DNA of 64,000 nucleotides from Actinomadura sp. K4S16 (GTDB lineage Bacteria; Actinomycetota; Actinomycetes; Streptosporangiales; Streptosporangiaceae), in assembly GCF_008327685.1 (NCBI RefSeq), contig NZ_BDDE01000018.1, positions 1 to 64,000 of the forward strand, in the 5' to 3' direction. The position numbers were made by a program, and so were the translations under genes. The notes under the pieces are model-generated. The model was given only the letters and a program-made list of their open reading frames with translations, had not been told where the DNA came from and made no database searches. Shown here piece after piece: positions 1 to 7,528 of the stretch. The stretch's first letter is position 1; every line of letters starts with the position of its first letter.

Positions 1-10
1 ACATATTAGG

Positions 11-40
11 AAAGGCCCCGCCGTTACTGGCGGGGCCTTT
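11..40. terminator. Rho-independent terminator at the left edge
   Basis: A perfect 12-bp stem (AAAGGCCCCGCC / GGCGGGGCCTTT) encloses the 6-nt loop GTTACT and is followed by the T-rich run CTTGTTTTT. The A/T ends make it usable from either strand. It probably ends a transcript entering from outside the window. Confidence 0.85.
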
Positions 41-281
41 CTTGTTTTTCAGGGGCGGGAGGTCCGCGCCACTCTCCGTGCCTGTCGCCGCCCCCTGCCC
101 ACGAGGCTCGCTGCCCCTGCCTCGGCCCGCCGGCTGTCCGGTGACCAGGGCGGAGAATGCGGCGCCCAGGCGCCGGAAAGGTCATCCGGACGGGGGCCGC
201 GCGACTGACTGACCGCATTCGGACATCCGCTAATGAATCGGGTGGCGGGGGTACAGAGGATGCGGGCAGAGGAGGATCCCG

Positions 282-488
282 ATGAATCGTGCCGTTCGTG
301 GTCGTGTTGCATGGCGCAAGAGTTCCTGGAGCAATGGGTCGGGAAACTGCGTCGAGATCGCAGGGTTCCGGTACGCCATAGGGATCAGGGACAGCAAGGC
401 ACCGAACGGCCCTGTTCTCGTTGTCTCCCCGAAGCAGTGGGCGGCATTCATCAAGGCGGTCAAGGCAGGCGGGCACGACCTGAGCTGA
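282..488 (+). CDS. DUF397 domain protein (orphan)
   Basis: A 68-residue protein with the DUF397 hallmark: WRKSSWSNGSGNCVEIA near residues 11-27, then a strand of the type IRDSKAPNGPVLVVSPKQW. The ATG at 282 follows a GGAGGA ribosome site at 271-276. DUF397 proteins in actinomycetes are small partners of XRE-type regulators and normally sit beside one. No such regulator lies within the window on either side, so this copy is an orphan or its partner lies beyond the left edge. The molecular function of the family is not established. Confidence 0.85.
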   Translation: MNRAVRGRVAWRKSSWSNGSGNCVEIAGFRYAIGIRDSKAPNGPVLVVSPKQWAAFIKAVKAGGHDLS

Positions 489-523
489 CCTGGGAAAGGC
501 CGGGCGGCATGCGGCTACGGGCT

Positions 524-554
524 GCAGCCTCGTCATCTGGATGACAAAGGCTGC
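524..554 (+). terminator. Stem-loop downstream of the DUF397 gene
   Basis: GCAGCCT (524-530) pairs with AGGCTGC (548-554), and GTCAT (532-536) pairs with ATGAC (541-545) around a 4-nt loop, leaving a small internal bulge. It lies 36 nt after the DUF397 stop. There is no T-tract, as is common for actinomycete terminators. Confidence 0.45.
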
Positions 555-627
555 CCGCATAGACGTGCTTGCCCGGAATGGCGGGCACCCGTGTCCGCAC
601 GCGTCCGCAGCGTGTCCGGATGAGGGT

Positions 628-810
628 CAGCCGGTTCGATGAGCCTCGATCAGGTTGCCGCAGGTGTCGTCGAGCACGGCCGTGATTCCGGCACCGCGGT
701 CGACTCCTGGGTGAAGCGCACAGCGAGGCCGCGCAGCCGTTCGTACACGGACTTGGCGTCGTCGCCGGCGGACGAGGCGTACGGGAGCCAACTGCCGATC
801 AGGGCCGTCA
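628..810 (-). pseudogene. Remnant of a VOC/glyoxalase-fold protein, C-terminal part, frameshifted
   Basis: On the minus strand one frame reads DDAKSVYERLRGLAVRFTQES. After a frame change near 700-710 it continues as GITAVLDDTCGNLIEAHR and stops at 628-630. Together these match the C-terminal half of VOC-family proteins, where YERL-x-GLGVRFTQ precedes AVLDDTCGNLIQ. The N-terminal half is missing: the sequence upstream is a tandem repeat instead. An ArsR-type regulator lies just upstream on the same strand, and ArsR-VOC pairs are common in actinomycetes, so this looks like the decayed partner. The family call rests on recalled motifs. Confidence 0.55.
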
Positions 811-856
811 CGGCCTCACGGCTGGACGGCCGCTCGGTTGGAGTCGCAGGTCCGCC

Positions 857-1020
857 CCGTCAGGGTCCTGCGAGGACACGACGGTCAGGGCTCAATGGGG
901 GGCGCGACGGTCCGGGTCCTGTGCAGGACCCGACGGTCCGGGTCCTGTGCACGACCCGACGGTCCGGGTCCTGTGCAGACACGACGGTCAGAGTCCTGAG
1001 GGGACACGGCCGTCAGAGCC
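857..1020. repeat. 25-26 bp imperfect tandem repeat, about 6.5 units
   Basis: Units begin CGACGGTC and run GGGTCCTGTGCAGGACC or similar. They occupy about 857-878, 879-904, 905-930, 931-956, 957-981, 982-1006 and a partial copy at 1007-1020. The three central units are nearly identical and the outer ones diverge. The repeat lies between the VOC remnant and the ArsR gene. I see no reading frame of interest in it, and apart from this repeat and the VOC remnant nothing else in 555-1185. Confidence 0.85.
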
Positions 1021-1185
1021 TTGGGGGCGCGAGGGTCAGGCATCGGTCCTCATTTGGGGACTCGTGCTTCTTCACGGACCGCTGCGCCTCGGCGCAGCTC
1101 CTCAGCGCCTTCTTCTGGTCGTGCCGAACATGTTCGCCAGGTTGGCTCTCACGTCGGGCCCCCTCCCGTCGTGCCGGCGCCGCCG

Positions 1186-1497
1186 TCAGCGATGCTGGAC
1201 GGTCCTCTTGGGCTTTCTGAGCCACCGCTCGACGATCGGTTCCAGCGGGCCGGTGTTGATGTAGTGGAACTTGTCCCGGCCCTCGCGCTTGGTGACGACG
1301 AGTCCTGCCGCCTCGAGGACCTCGAGGTGCTGCGAGATCGCCTGCCGTGACGAGCCGAGGTCGTACTTGGTCGTCAGGCGGGCACAGATCTCGAAGAGCG
1401 TCTGGCCGTTCCGGTCGGTCAGCTCGTCGAGGATGGTGCGTCGCGTGGGGTCGGCCAGAGCCTTGAATACGTCTCCCACACACACGACGCTAGGCAA
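1186..1497 (-). CDS. ArsR/SmtB-family winged-helix regulator
   Basis: A 103-residue protein that opens with the family signature FKALADPTRRTILDEL. The recognition helix region is SRQAISQHLEVLEAAGLV and the wing is VTKREGRDKFHYINTGPLEPIVERWL. No cysteine metal-site motif is present, so it belongs to the non-metal branch that usually controls an adjacent SRPBCC or VOC gene. A TTG start at 1497 has an AAGGAG site 4 nt upstream; the GTG at residue 7 is an alternative. The gene it probably once controlled is the broken VOC gene downstream. Confidence 0.85.
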   Translation of the reverse strand: MPSVVCVGDVFKALADPTRRTILDELTDRNGQTLFEICARLTTKYDLGSSRQAISQHLEVLEAAGLVVTKREGRDKFHYINTGPLEPIVERWLRKPKRTVQHR

Positions 1498-1546
1498 GCA
1501 ACTCCTTGCAGGTCAAGCGTGCCGGATCGCAGGGCGTGGCGCGCGC

Positions 1547-2101
1547 TCAGAGGCCCCGCGCCCCGTCGATGCGTTCGCGGAGCAGATCGGCGTGCCCGTT
1601 GTGCCGGGCGTACTCCTCGATCATGTGGATGAGCACCCAGCGCAGCGAGACCGGCCCGCGCCAGGCGTCGTGACCCTCGACGTCGAGGTGGGGGGCCTGG
1701 GCGACGTAGGCGTCGGCGAAGGCCACCTCCTCCCGCCAGGCCTGCCAGGCCCCGGTGATGACCTCGGGGTCCGGTGCGGCACCGTCGAAGTCGCCGTCGG
1801 GGTTCTCGGGGGAGGAGAAGCGGGCGGGCGCGTCCTGGCCGGCCAGGACCGCCCTGAACCAGCGGCGCTCGACGTCGGCGAGATGCCTGACCAGGCCGAG
1901 CAGCGACAGCGTGGACGGCTCCACCGGCCGCCGGGCCAGCTCGGCGTTCAGACCCGTGCACTTCAGTTCCAGGGTCGCCCGCTGCGCGGCGAGGACGTGG
2001 GCGAGCAGCGTCCGCTCGTCTCCGACGGCGGGGAAGGTGAATCGGCCATCTTCCTCGGCACCGAAGATCTCGCTTCTTCGGCGGAGGGTCGTTTCGTCCA
2101 T
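1547..2101 (-). CDS. DinB-like / DUF664 protein
   Basis: A 184-residue four-helix-bundle protein. It shows RATLELKCTGL near residue 41, the metal-site helix LGLVRHLADVERRWF near residues 68-82, and the C-terminal VLIHMIEEYARHNGHADLLRERIDG. The three histidines (H73, H159, H167 by my count) are the expected metal ligands of the DinB/YfiT superfamily. Many members are mycothiol- or bacillithiol-dependent transferases, but the substrate here is unknown. The ATG at 2101 follows GGAAAGG and AGGAG. Its stop is close to the ArsR gene downstream on the same strand, with no sign of coupling. Confidence 0.85.
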   Translation of the reverse strand: MDETTLRRRSEIFGAEEDGRFTFPAVGDERTLLAHVLAAQRATLELKCTGLNAELARRPVEPSTLSLLGLVRHLADVERRWFRAVLAGQDAPARFSSPENPDGDFDGAAPDPEVITGAWQAWREEVAFADAYVAQAPHLDVEGHDAWRGPVSLRWVLIHMIEEYARHNGHADLLRERIDGARGL

Positions 2102-2150
2102 CTCCTGCCTTTCCGAGGCTAGGCGAGCAGGGGCAAGGCATTCGGGCGAA

Positions 2151-2229
2151 GTGGGGGAGGCTGCCCTGCGTGCCCCGTTCACGGAGGCAACATTGTCATC
2201 GGCCGGCGCGGCCGTGGGGGAGGCTGCCC
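2151..2229. repeat. 16-bp direct repeat between the DinB and dehydrogenase genes
   Basis: GTGGGGGAGGCTGCCC occurs at 2151-2166 and again at 2214-2229, 63 bp apart. The gap between them contains the GC palindrome GGCCGGCGCGGCC. It lies in the 134-bp intergenic stretch. Function unknown. Confidence 0.7.
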
Positions 2230-2235
2230 CGGCCG

Positions 2236-3294
2236 TCAGGCGTCCAGGACGTGTGAGGCGGCGGATGCGAGCCTGCGCTCGGCGATCTGCTGGGCGGCGC
2301 GCATCGGGGTGACGCCGGTCGAGCGAGCCAGGTCGAGAAGGTGGCCGACGGTGTCGCCGATACCCTCCACCCGCTGCTGGGCGGCCTCGTGGGCGTGGTT
2401 CTCCGATTCCCGGCTGAGAGCGTAGATGATGCCGCCGGCACTGGCGACGTAGTCGGGAACCCAGACGATGCCGTGCTTCGCGAGGGAATCGGCGACGGAG
2501 TCCTCGGTGAGCTGGTTGTTCGCCGGGCCGACGACGAGGCGCGCGGTGAGCCGGGGGACGACTGCCTCGTCGAGCACGCCACCGACGGCCGCTGGGACGA
2601 GGATGTCGGCCGGTGCGAGCAGGGCCTGGTCGGGCTCGACCCACCGGTACCCGCTCGCCAGGGCGGCGTCCTTGCGGGACTGCTCCACGTCCGACACGAC
2701 GACGTGGGCGCCCTCGGCGGCCAGGCCGGCGGCGATGCCACTGCCGACCGACCCGAATCCGGCGATGACCACCGTGCGGCCGGTGCAGGAGGCGTCGCCG
2801 AACGCATGCCGGGCTCCGGCGCGCAGGGCCGCCAGAACGCCGGTCGCGGTGGGGCCGCCGGAATCGCCGGTCCCGCCGTGCGCCTCGGGTGCGCAGTACG
2901 CGTACGGCGAGAAGCGCCGCAGGGTCACCATGTCCTCCGGGCCGGTGCCGATGTCGGGGCCGGTTCGATAGGACCCCTCGAAGGAAGCGATCAGCTCGCC
3001 CAGGTCCTCGAGCACGGCCTCGCGCAGATCCGCGGTGAGTTCGGTCCCCCTGTCGAGGGCGATCACGGTCTTGCCGCCTCCGAAGTCCAGACCGGCCACC
3101 GCGGCCTTGTAGGTCATGGCCTCGGACAGGCGCAGCGCGTCGGCCAGTCCGTCTTGCCAGGTGCCGTAGCGGCGAAGCCTGCAACCGCCGACCGCCGGGC
3201 CCAGCGCCCGGGAGTGGACGGCGACGATCAGCGGCAGTCGGGAGCGGACGCCGCGCCGGATGACGACATGTTCGTGTGCAAATGCTTGGCCCAT
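2236..3294 (-). CDS. vdh: Glu/Leu/Phe/Val dehydrogenase, probable valine dehydrogenase
   Basis: A 352-residue NAD-dependent amino acid dehydrogenase that would oxidatively deaminate branched-chain amino acids to 2-oxo acids in the cytoplasm. The N-terminal domain carries VGGCRLRRY, then MTYKAAVAGLDFGGGK with the substrate-binding and catalytic lysines near residues 63 and 75. The Rossmann loop GFGSVGSG starts near residue 179. Length matches Streptomyces valine dehydrogenases. The ATG at 3294 faces a divergent Lrp/AsnC gene 78 bp away, the usual local regulator for such enzymes. Leucine or phenylalanine dehydrogenase activity cannot be excluded by reading. Confidence 0.85.
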   Translation of the reverse strand: MGQAFAHEHVVIRRGVRSRLPLIVAVHSRALGPAVGGCRLRRYGTWQDGLADALRLSEAMTYKAAVAGLDFGGGKTVIALDRGTELTADLREAVLEDLGELIASFEGSYRTGPDIGTGPEDMVTLRRFSPYAYCAPEAHGGTGDSGGPTATGVLAALRAGARHAFGDASCTGRTVVIAGFGSVGSGIAAGLAAEGAHVVVSDVEQSRKDAALASGYRWVEPDQALLAPADILVPAAVGGVLDEAVVPRLTARLVVGPANNQLTEDSVADSLAKHGIVWVPDYVASAGGIIYALSRESENHAHEAAQQRVEGIGDTVGHLLDLARSTGVTPMRAAQQIAERRLASAASHVLDA

Positions 3295-3372
3295 GCCCGT
3301 GAAGTTAGAGTCTCGTACGGTTCAGTCGGCCCGCTGCCGAACTAAATCCGGATTCACGCCCGGGAGGCGACC

Positions 3373-3888
3373 ATGGACGAACTAGATACGGCGATCGTGC
3401 ACCATCTGCAGGCCGATGGTCGGCTGTCCAACCGCGCCCTCGCCGAGAAGCTCGGCATCGCACCGTCCACCTGCCTCGAACGCACCAGGCTTCTGCGCAA
3501 GCGCGGAATCATCCAGGGATACCGGGCCCAGGTCTCCCTGCACGCACTCAACCGCTCGGTACAGGCGATGGTCTTCACCCAGGTCCGGCCACTGCGCCGG
3601 GACGTCGTCGCCGACTTCGAACGCTCGGTGACCCGGCTACCGGAAGTCGTCTCCGTCTACACCATGGCCGGCAGCGACGACTTCCTCGTCCACGTCACGG
3701 CCCAGGACATCGACCATCTGCACGCTTTTCTCCTGGACCAGTTCACCAACCGGCGCGAGATCGTCAGCTTCCGCACCTCGATCATCTACCAGCACCTGAC
3801 CAACCCGGTGCTCGATCCCCTGCCCCCACGGCAGAGCACCGCGCGCGAGACCCTGCCGCCCGCCGGACCCCCAACTCCCCGGCCATGA
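3373..3888 (+). CDS. Lrp/AsnC-family transcriptional regulator
   Basis: A 171-residue protein. The N-terminal winged helix starts MDELDTAIVHHLQADGRLSNRALAEKLG, with recognition helix APSTCLERTRLLRKRGII. The C-terminal RAM (amino-acid-binding) domain includes VTRLPEVVSVYTMAGSDDFLVHV near residues 86-108. The ATG at 3373 follows GGGAGG at 3361. It is transcribed away from the valine-type dehydrogenase and probably controls the shared 78-bp promoter region in response to branched-chain amino acids (inference). The final 20 residues are proline-rich and look unstructured. Confidence 0.9.
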   Translation: MDELDTAIVHHLQADGRLSNRALAEKLGIAPSTCLERTRLLRKRGIIQGYRAQVSLHALNRSVQAMVFTQVRPLRRDVVADFERSVTRLPEVVSVYTMAGSDDFLVHVTAQDIDHLHAFLLDQFTNRREIVSFRTSIIYQHLTNPVLDPLPPRQSTARETLPPAGPPTPRP

Positions 3889-3990
3889 CCCGCAAGCAGC
3901 GCATGGCCGGTCCGGACACGGTGTCGGAGGCGGCCCTCTGCCTTGCAGCGGAGAGGGACTTGGGCCCGTCCCAGGGCGGTGAAGGCCGCT

Positions 3991-4482
3991 TCAGCTCTCC
4001 AGGTCGGTCAGGAGGGCCTGCACTGCGTCCAGGTCGTCTTCGCTGAAGACGCGGATTCCGGAGCGGCGCAGGAGTGCGGTCGTCACGCCGGTTCCGGGGG
4101 CCGCGCTGCCGGTGAAGGTGCCGTCGTAGATCCGGTGGCTGCCGCAGGACGGGCTGCCCTCCTTGAGGAGGGCGAGGCGGGCGCCGGAGCGCTGCGCGGT
4201 CTCCAGAGCCAGCCGGGCGCCGCGGAGGAACTCGCCGGTGACGTCGGCGCCGGTGCGGGTGAGGATGCGGGCCGTGCCGTCGAGGACGTCGCCGCCGTCA
4301 CCGCCGATGATCTCGGCGGGTGGGCGGGGGACGGGGAGCCCGCCCGACACCTCGGGACAGAAGGGGACGAGGCGGCCCTCGGCGCGCCAGCGTTCGAAGA
4401 GGTCGCCCGCGACCGGCTTGGCCGCGCCGTCGTAGCGGACGGGCCGCCCGGCGAGGCACGAGCTGACCAGGATGCGCTCCAC
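3991..4482 (-). CDS. DUF523 domain protein
   Basis: A 163-residue protein with the DUF523 pattern: ILVSSCLAGRPVRYDG at the N-terminus, FCPEVSGGLPVPRPPAEI near residue 41, and KEGSPSCGSHRIYDG near residues 107-121. The conserved cysteines suggest a metal or cofactor site; the function of the family is unknown. It follows the SDR gene by 37 bp on the same strand and may be co-transcribed with it. The ATG start fits the conserved N-terminus. Confidence 0.88.
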   Translation of the reverse strand: MERILVSSCLAGRPVRYDGAAKPVAGDLFERWRAEGRLVPFCPEVSGGLPVPRPPAEIIGGDGGDVLDGTARILTRTGADVTGEFLRGARLALETAQRSGARLALLKEGSPSCGSHRIYDGTFTGSAAPGTGVTTALLRRSGIRVFSEDDLDAVQALLTDLES

Positions 4483-4519
4483 GCCGCCCAGCCTATGCGC
4501 GCCGCGCCGGGGGCTCCGC

Positions 4520-5338
4520 CTACTTGCCGGCGCGGATGCGGTCGACGGCGATCTGGGCGACGCGGACGGCGGCTCCCGGGTTGAGGCGGGCGCCGCGCCA
4601 GGCGAAGCGGCCGTGGGCGGGGGCGACGATGAGGGCCTGGTTCTTGGCGACGCCGCGCATGATGTCGCGGGCGAGCTTCTCGGCCGTGTAGAGGCGGGGG
4701 GCCGCCTTCGCGATGTCGCCGGTGGCGTCGCCGCTCAGCTGGGTCTCCGGCAGGTCGGGGTTGACGTTGTGCAGGAGCGGGGTGTCCACGAAGCTCGGGC
4801 ACACGACGCTGACCTTGACGCCGCGTCCGGCGGCCTCGGCGCGCAGGCCAAGGGACAGGCCGACGACGGCGTGCTTGGTGGCGGTGTAGGGGATGCCGAT
4901 CGGCATCGGGACGAGCCCGGCGAGCGAGGCGGTGTTGACGATGTGGCCGCCGCCCTGCTCCAGCATGATCGGGTAGGCGGCGTGGACGCCGTGCACGACG
5001 CCCTTGAGGTTGATGTCGATGGCGCGGTTCCAGTGGTCGAGGGTGAGCTCCTCGGCCAGCCCGCCGACCGCGATGCCCGCGTTGTTGAACACCAGGTCGA
5101 GCCGCCCGTGGTCGGCCTTGACGCCCTTGTAGAGGTCGGCGACGGCGGCCGCGTCGGTGACGTCGAGCGCGGCGGAGACCGCCTTGCCCTTGCCGAGCGT
5201 GTTCAGCTTGTCGGCGACCTGCTCGGCGCCCTCGGCGTTGATGTCGGTGACCACGACGGTGTCGCCGCGCGCCACCAGGGACGTGGCGATCGCACGGCCG
5301 ATGCCGGACGCTCCTCCGGTCACGATCGCGATGCTCAT
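4520..5338 (-). CDS. Short-chain dehydrogenase/reductase
   Basis: A 272-residue classical SDR. The cofactor loop TGGASGIGRAIA is at residues 8-19 and D31 of VVVTDIN favours NAD(H). The NNAG motif is followed by the catalytic serine in IVNTASLAG and the YTATK dyad (YxxxK). The substrate is not predictable. The C-terminus (ARLNPGAAVRVAQIAVDRIRAGK) extends past the core and resembles SDRs that sit beside oxygenases acting on lipids. It lies downstream of an AurF-like oxygenase and a TetR gene on the same strand, but after a 224-bp gap with its own palindrome. Confidence 0.9.
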   Translation of the reverse strand: MSIAIVTGGASGIGRAIATSLVARGDTVVVTDINAEGAEQVADKLNTLGKGKAVSAALDVTDAAAVADLYKGVKADHGRLDLVFNNAGIAVGGLAEELTLDHWNRAIDINLKGVVHGVHAAYPIMLEQGGGHIVNTASLAGLVPMPIGIPYTATKHAVVGLSLGLRAEAAGRGVKVSVVCPSFVDTPLLHNVNPDLPETQLSGDATGDIAKAAPRLYTAEKLARDIMRGVAKNQALIVAPAHGRFAWRGARLNPGAAVRVAQIAVDRIRAGK

Positions 5339-5401
5339 GTGCGCGCTCCGCTCGATGAACGGCGGGGCCGGGCTCGGAAGGGAGCCCGGACCGCGCCGAT
5401 T

Positions 5402-5422
5402 AATTGGATCTTATGTTCAATT
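5402..5422. promoter_or_regulatory. AT-rich inverted repeat upstream of the SDR gene
   Basis: AATTG (5402-5406) and CAATT (5418-5422) are spaced 11 nt apart in a short AT-rich island within otherwise GC-rich DNA, 64-84 bp upstream of the SDR start. It is a plausible promoter and operator for the minus-strand SDR/DUF523 pair. The rest of the 5339-5562 gap shows nothing else clear. Confidence 0.4.
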
Positions 5423-5562
5423 GCGAGGATTCTAGGTGGCGGCACGGGCCGCCGGTACTCAGCGCGGCGACAAACTCGCGGCCCCGGACTCGTCCCGCCG
5501 ATCGATCTGGAAGTCCGACCGCAGCCGGACGCCGGCCGCGCCGCCCCTGGGCTCCGCCGTGC

Positions 5563-6564
5563 TCAGGCGGCCCTGATCGGCGCGACCGCGCGGCGCTGCT
5601 TCGGCTCGTCCCAGATGCCGAAGGCCTTCCAGACCTGCTTACTCACCGGATTGATCACGCCGAGCTCGGCCATCAGGTCGCGGATCTTGCCGACCGAGTT
5701 GGAGATCTCCGCCTGGGCCGCGTCGTTCTTGTAGGCGGCGCGGACGACGTCCTTCGGGATATTGAAGTGCCGCACCATCGGGCCGGGCGGGGACAGCATG
5801 ATCCGCGCCATCACGCCGAGGACGACGGGCGTCGCGAGGCCGAGGATCCGGCGGCGCACCGGGTGCATGTTCGGGACCCGGTGCTTGAGGTAGTGCCGGG
5901 CGAACGAGATGTGCCGGGCCTCCTCCGCGATGTGGATCTTCATGATGGTCTCCTCGAGCGGGTGCTTGATGTGCCCGCCCTTGAGGGACTTGCGCTGGAC
6001 GTAGTCGATCGGGTCCTCGCCGCCGAGCACGAAGACGAAGAACATCTCGGTGCTGACCAGCGGGATCCACGGGGCGGCCTGGGCGATGAGGCTGAGCGAG
6101 CGCGGCATGCCGCGGATCGGCATCTTCGTCCGGTTCACGAACTCCTGGAACATCATCCCGTGGTGACATTCCTCGGTCGTCTCGTGGTAGACGTACCGGA
6201 ACTCGGGGCGGCCGTTCGGCAGCCGGTAGGCGTAGTTGAGCAGCCCGCGCTTGAGCAGGTTCTCGAACTGGAGCCCGATCTTCATCGCGGTGGCGACCCG
6301 CCACAGGCCGATCTGCGACTGGATCTCCGGCGGCTGCGACCTGTACCAGTCCGTCTCCCCGAGCCGGTCGAACTGCGGCAGCACCCAGCGCGGGTCGTTC
6401 TTGTCGACGAGGAACTCGGGGTCGTCCCACGGGATGTCGGCGTAGGCCTCCCAGTGCTTCTCGACCGACGCCTTGTTCAGGCGGTCGATGACGCCGAGGT
6501 ACGACTTCTTGTCCTTGACCTGCTCGCGGACCTCGTCGGCGAGTTCGGTGGGGGCTTTCGGCAT
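5563..6564 (-). CDS. AurF-like diiron oxygenase
   Basis: A 333-residue helical protein. Its diiron ligands fit the AurF/ferritin-like pattern: the helix HETTEECHHGMMFQEF near residues 129-144, and EEARHISFARHYL near residues 217-229, which supplies the second ExxH pair. Family members are non-haem diiron oxygenases (AurF oxidises an arylamine; others act on fatty acyl or unknown substrates). It ends 38 nt after the TetR-type regulator upstream would hand over transcription (57-bp gap, same strand), so the two probably form an operon. Substrate unknown. A weak hydrophobic stretch (PVVLGVMARIML) is not a convincing membrane anchor. Confidence 0.8.
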   Translation of the reverse strand: MPKAPTELADEVREQVKDKKSYLGVIDRLNKASVEKHWEAYADIPWDDPEFLVDKNDPRWVLPQFDRLGETDWYRSQPPEIQSQIGLWRVATAMKIGLQFENLLKRGLLNYAYRLPNGRPEFRYVYHETTEECHHGMMFQEFVNRTKMPIRGMPRSLSLIAQAAPWIPLVSTEMFFVFVLGGEDPIDYVQRKSLKGGHIKHPLEETIMKIHIAEEARHISFARHYLKHRVPNMHPVRRRILGLATPVVLGVMARIMLSPPGPMVRHFNIPKDVVRAAYKNDAAQAEISNSVGKIRDLMAELGVINPVSKQVWKAFGIWDEPKQRRAVAPIRAA

Positions 6565-6621
6565 TGGGGACGCTCCCTCGGGGTGGTGCGGTCGGCGGGG
6601 GCCGGTGCGGGACGGGTCGGG

Positions 6622-7296
6622 TCAGGGGCCGGTGCGGGGCCCGGCCTCCGCCGTGCCCTGCTCGGGGACGATCAGCTGCGCGACGTCCTTGATCTGGCGC
6701 AGCACCGCGGCCTGGTGGCCCTCGGCGTCGTCGTCCAGCGCGTTCTGGATGGACAGCCCGACGAACATGGCGAACAGGGTGCGCAGCGTCGTCGAGACGA
6801 AGTCGGGGGGGAGGGTGTTGTCGGGGAACAGCCGCTCGAACGTCTCCGTGATCACCTGGAGGATCCGCTCGTTCAGGTCGCGGCACAGCGGCCGCAGCTC
6901 GTCGTCGGTGCGGGCCGCCACCGCCAGCTCCATGAGGGCCTTGGCCGGACGGCCGCGGAACACCTCCCAGAGCAGGTCGAGCGCTCCCGAGACGTTGCGC
7001 CGGTCCGCCGGCAGCACCGCGAACGCCGTCTCGTACGCCAGGCGCTGCGCCTCCAGGAGGTGCTCCAGCGCGGCCGCGACGAGGACCATCTTCGTCGGGT
7101 AGTGGTGCTGCTGCGCCCCGCGCGAGACGCCGGCGCGGCGGGCCACCTCCGTGGTGGACGTCCCGGACCAGCCGAGGTCCACCAGGCACTCCGTGGTGGC
7201 CTCCAGGAGCCTGGCCTGCGTGCGCGACCTGCGCTCCTCCTGCGTCCGGCGGCCGGAGGAGCCGTGCCGGTGACGTCTGCGGCTGCTTACTGACAC
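6622..7296 (-). CDS. TetR-family transcriptional regulator
   Basis: A 224-residue regulator. A basic N-terminal arm rich in Arg precedes the TetR DNA-binding domain: RTQARLLEATTECLVDLGWSGTSTTEVARRAGVSRGAQQHHYPTK, broken here only by family variation. The divergent C-terminal ligand domain is all-helical. It is the first gene of a minus-strand unit with the AurF-like oxygenase, and a palindrome lies 24-49 bp upstream of the ATG, consistent with autoregulation. Confidence 0.9.
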   Translation of the reverse strand: MSVSSRRRHRHGSSGRRTQEERRSRTQARLLEATTECLVDLGWSGTSTTEVARRAGVSRGAQQHHYPTKMVLVAAALEHLLEAQRLAYETAFAVLPADRRNVSGALDLLWEVFRGRPAKALMELAVAARTDDELRPLCRDLNERILQVITETFERLFPDNTLPPDFVSTTLRTLFAMFVGLSIQNALDDDAEGHQAAVLRQIKDVAQLIVPEQGTAEAGPRTGP

Positions 7297-7319
7297 GACT
7301 CAGACGGTACGAGCGCGAG

Positions 7320-7345
7320 ATACAAGCAATCAAGCCTGCATGTAT
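7320..7345. promoter_or_regulatory. Candidate TetR operator
   Basis: ATACAAGC (7320-7327) and GCATGTAT (7338-7345) form an interrupted palindrome, with half-sites ATACA-x-GC and GC-x-TGTAT separated by 10 nt. It lies just upstream of the TetR gene (start 7296). Spacing and AT-richness fit a TetR-type site. Confidence 0.5.
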
Positions 7346-7528
7346 GTTGCCCGCATCACAATTGGACATCGAGTCTCATTGATCGCCGCGTACCGCGCCT
7401 GACGTAGGCGGCGGCTCGCGCGGCCTCCTCTGGGAGCAGGCGCAGTGCCTCTTCTGGCCCGACGACGGGCCCCATGCCGCCGGGCCACGATCCCGGGCAT
7501 GGGAAACGCAGCGGAAGCAAGGCGAGCG

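Noticed and set aside
857..1020. CRISPR array
   Set aside because: Units are contiguous 25-26 bp tandem copies without spacers and there are no cas genes.
1547..3184. A long minus-strand frame linking the DinB protein to sequence inside the dehydrogenase gene
   Set aside because: Only its last 184 codons look like a protein (DinB motifs, good start at 2101); the rest is an arginine-rich shadow of the dehydrogenase.
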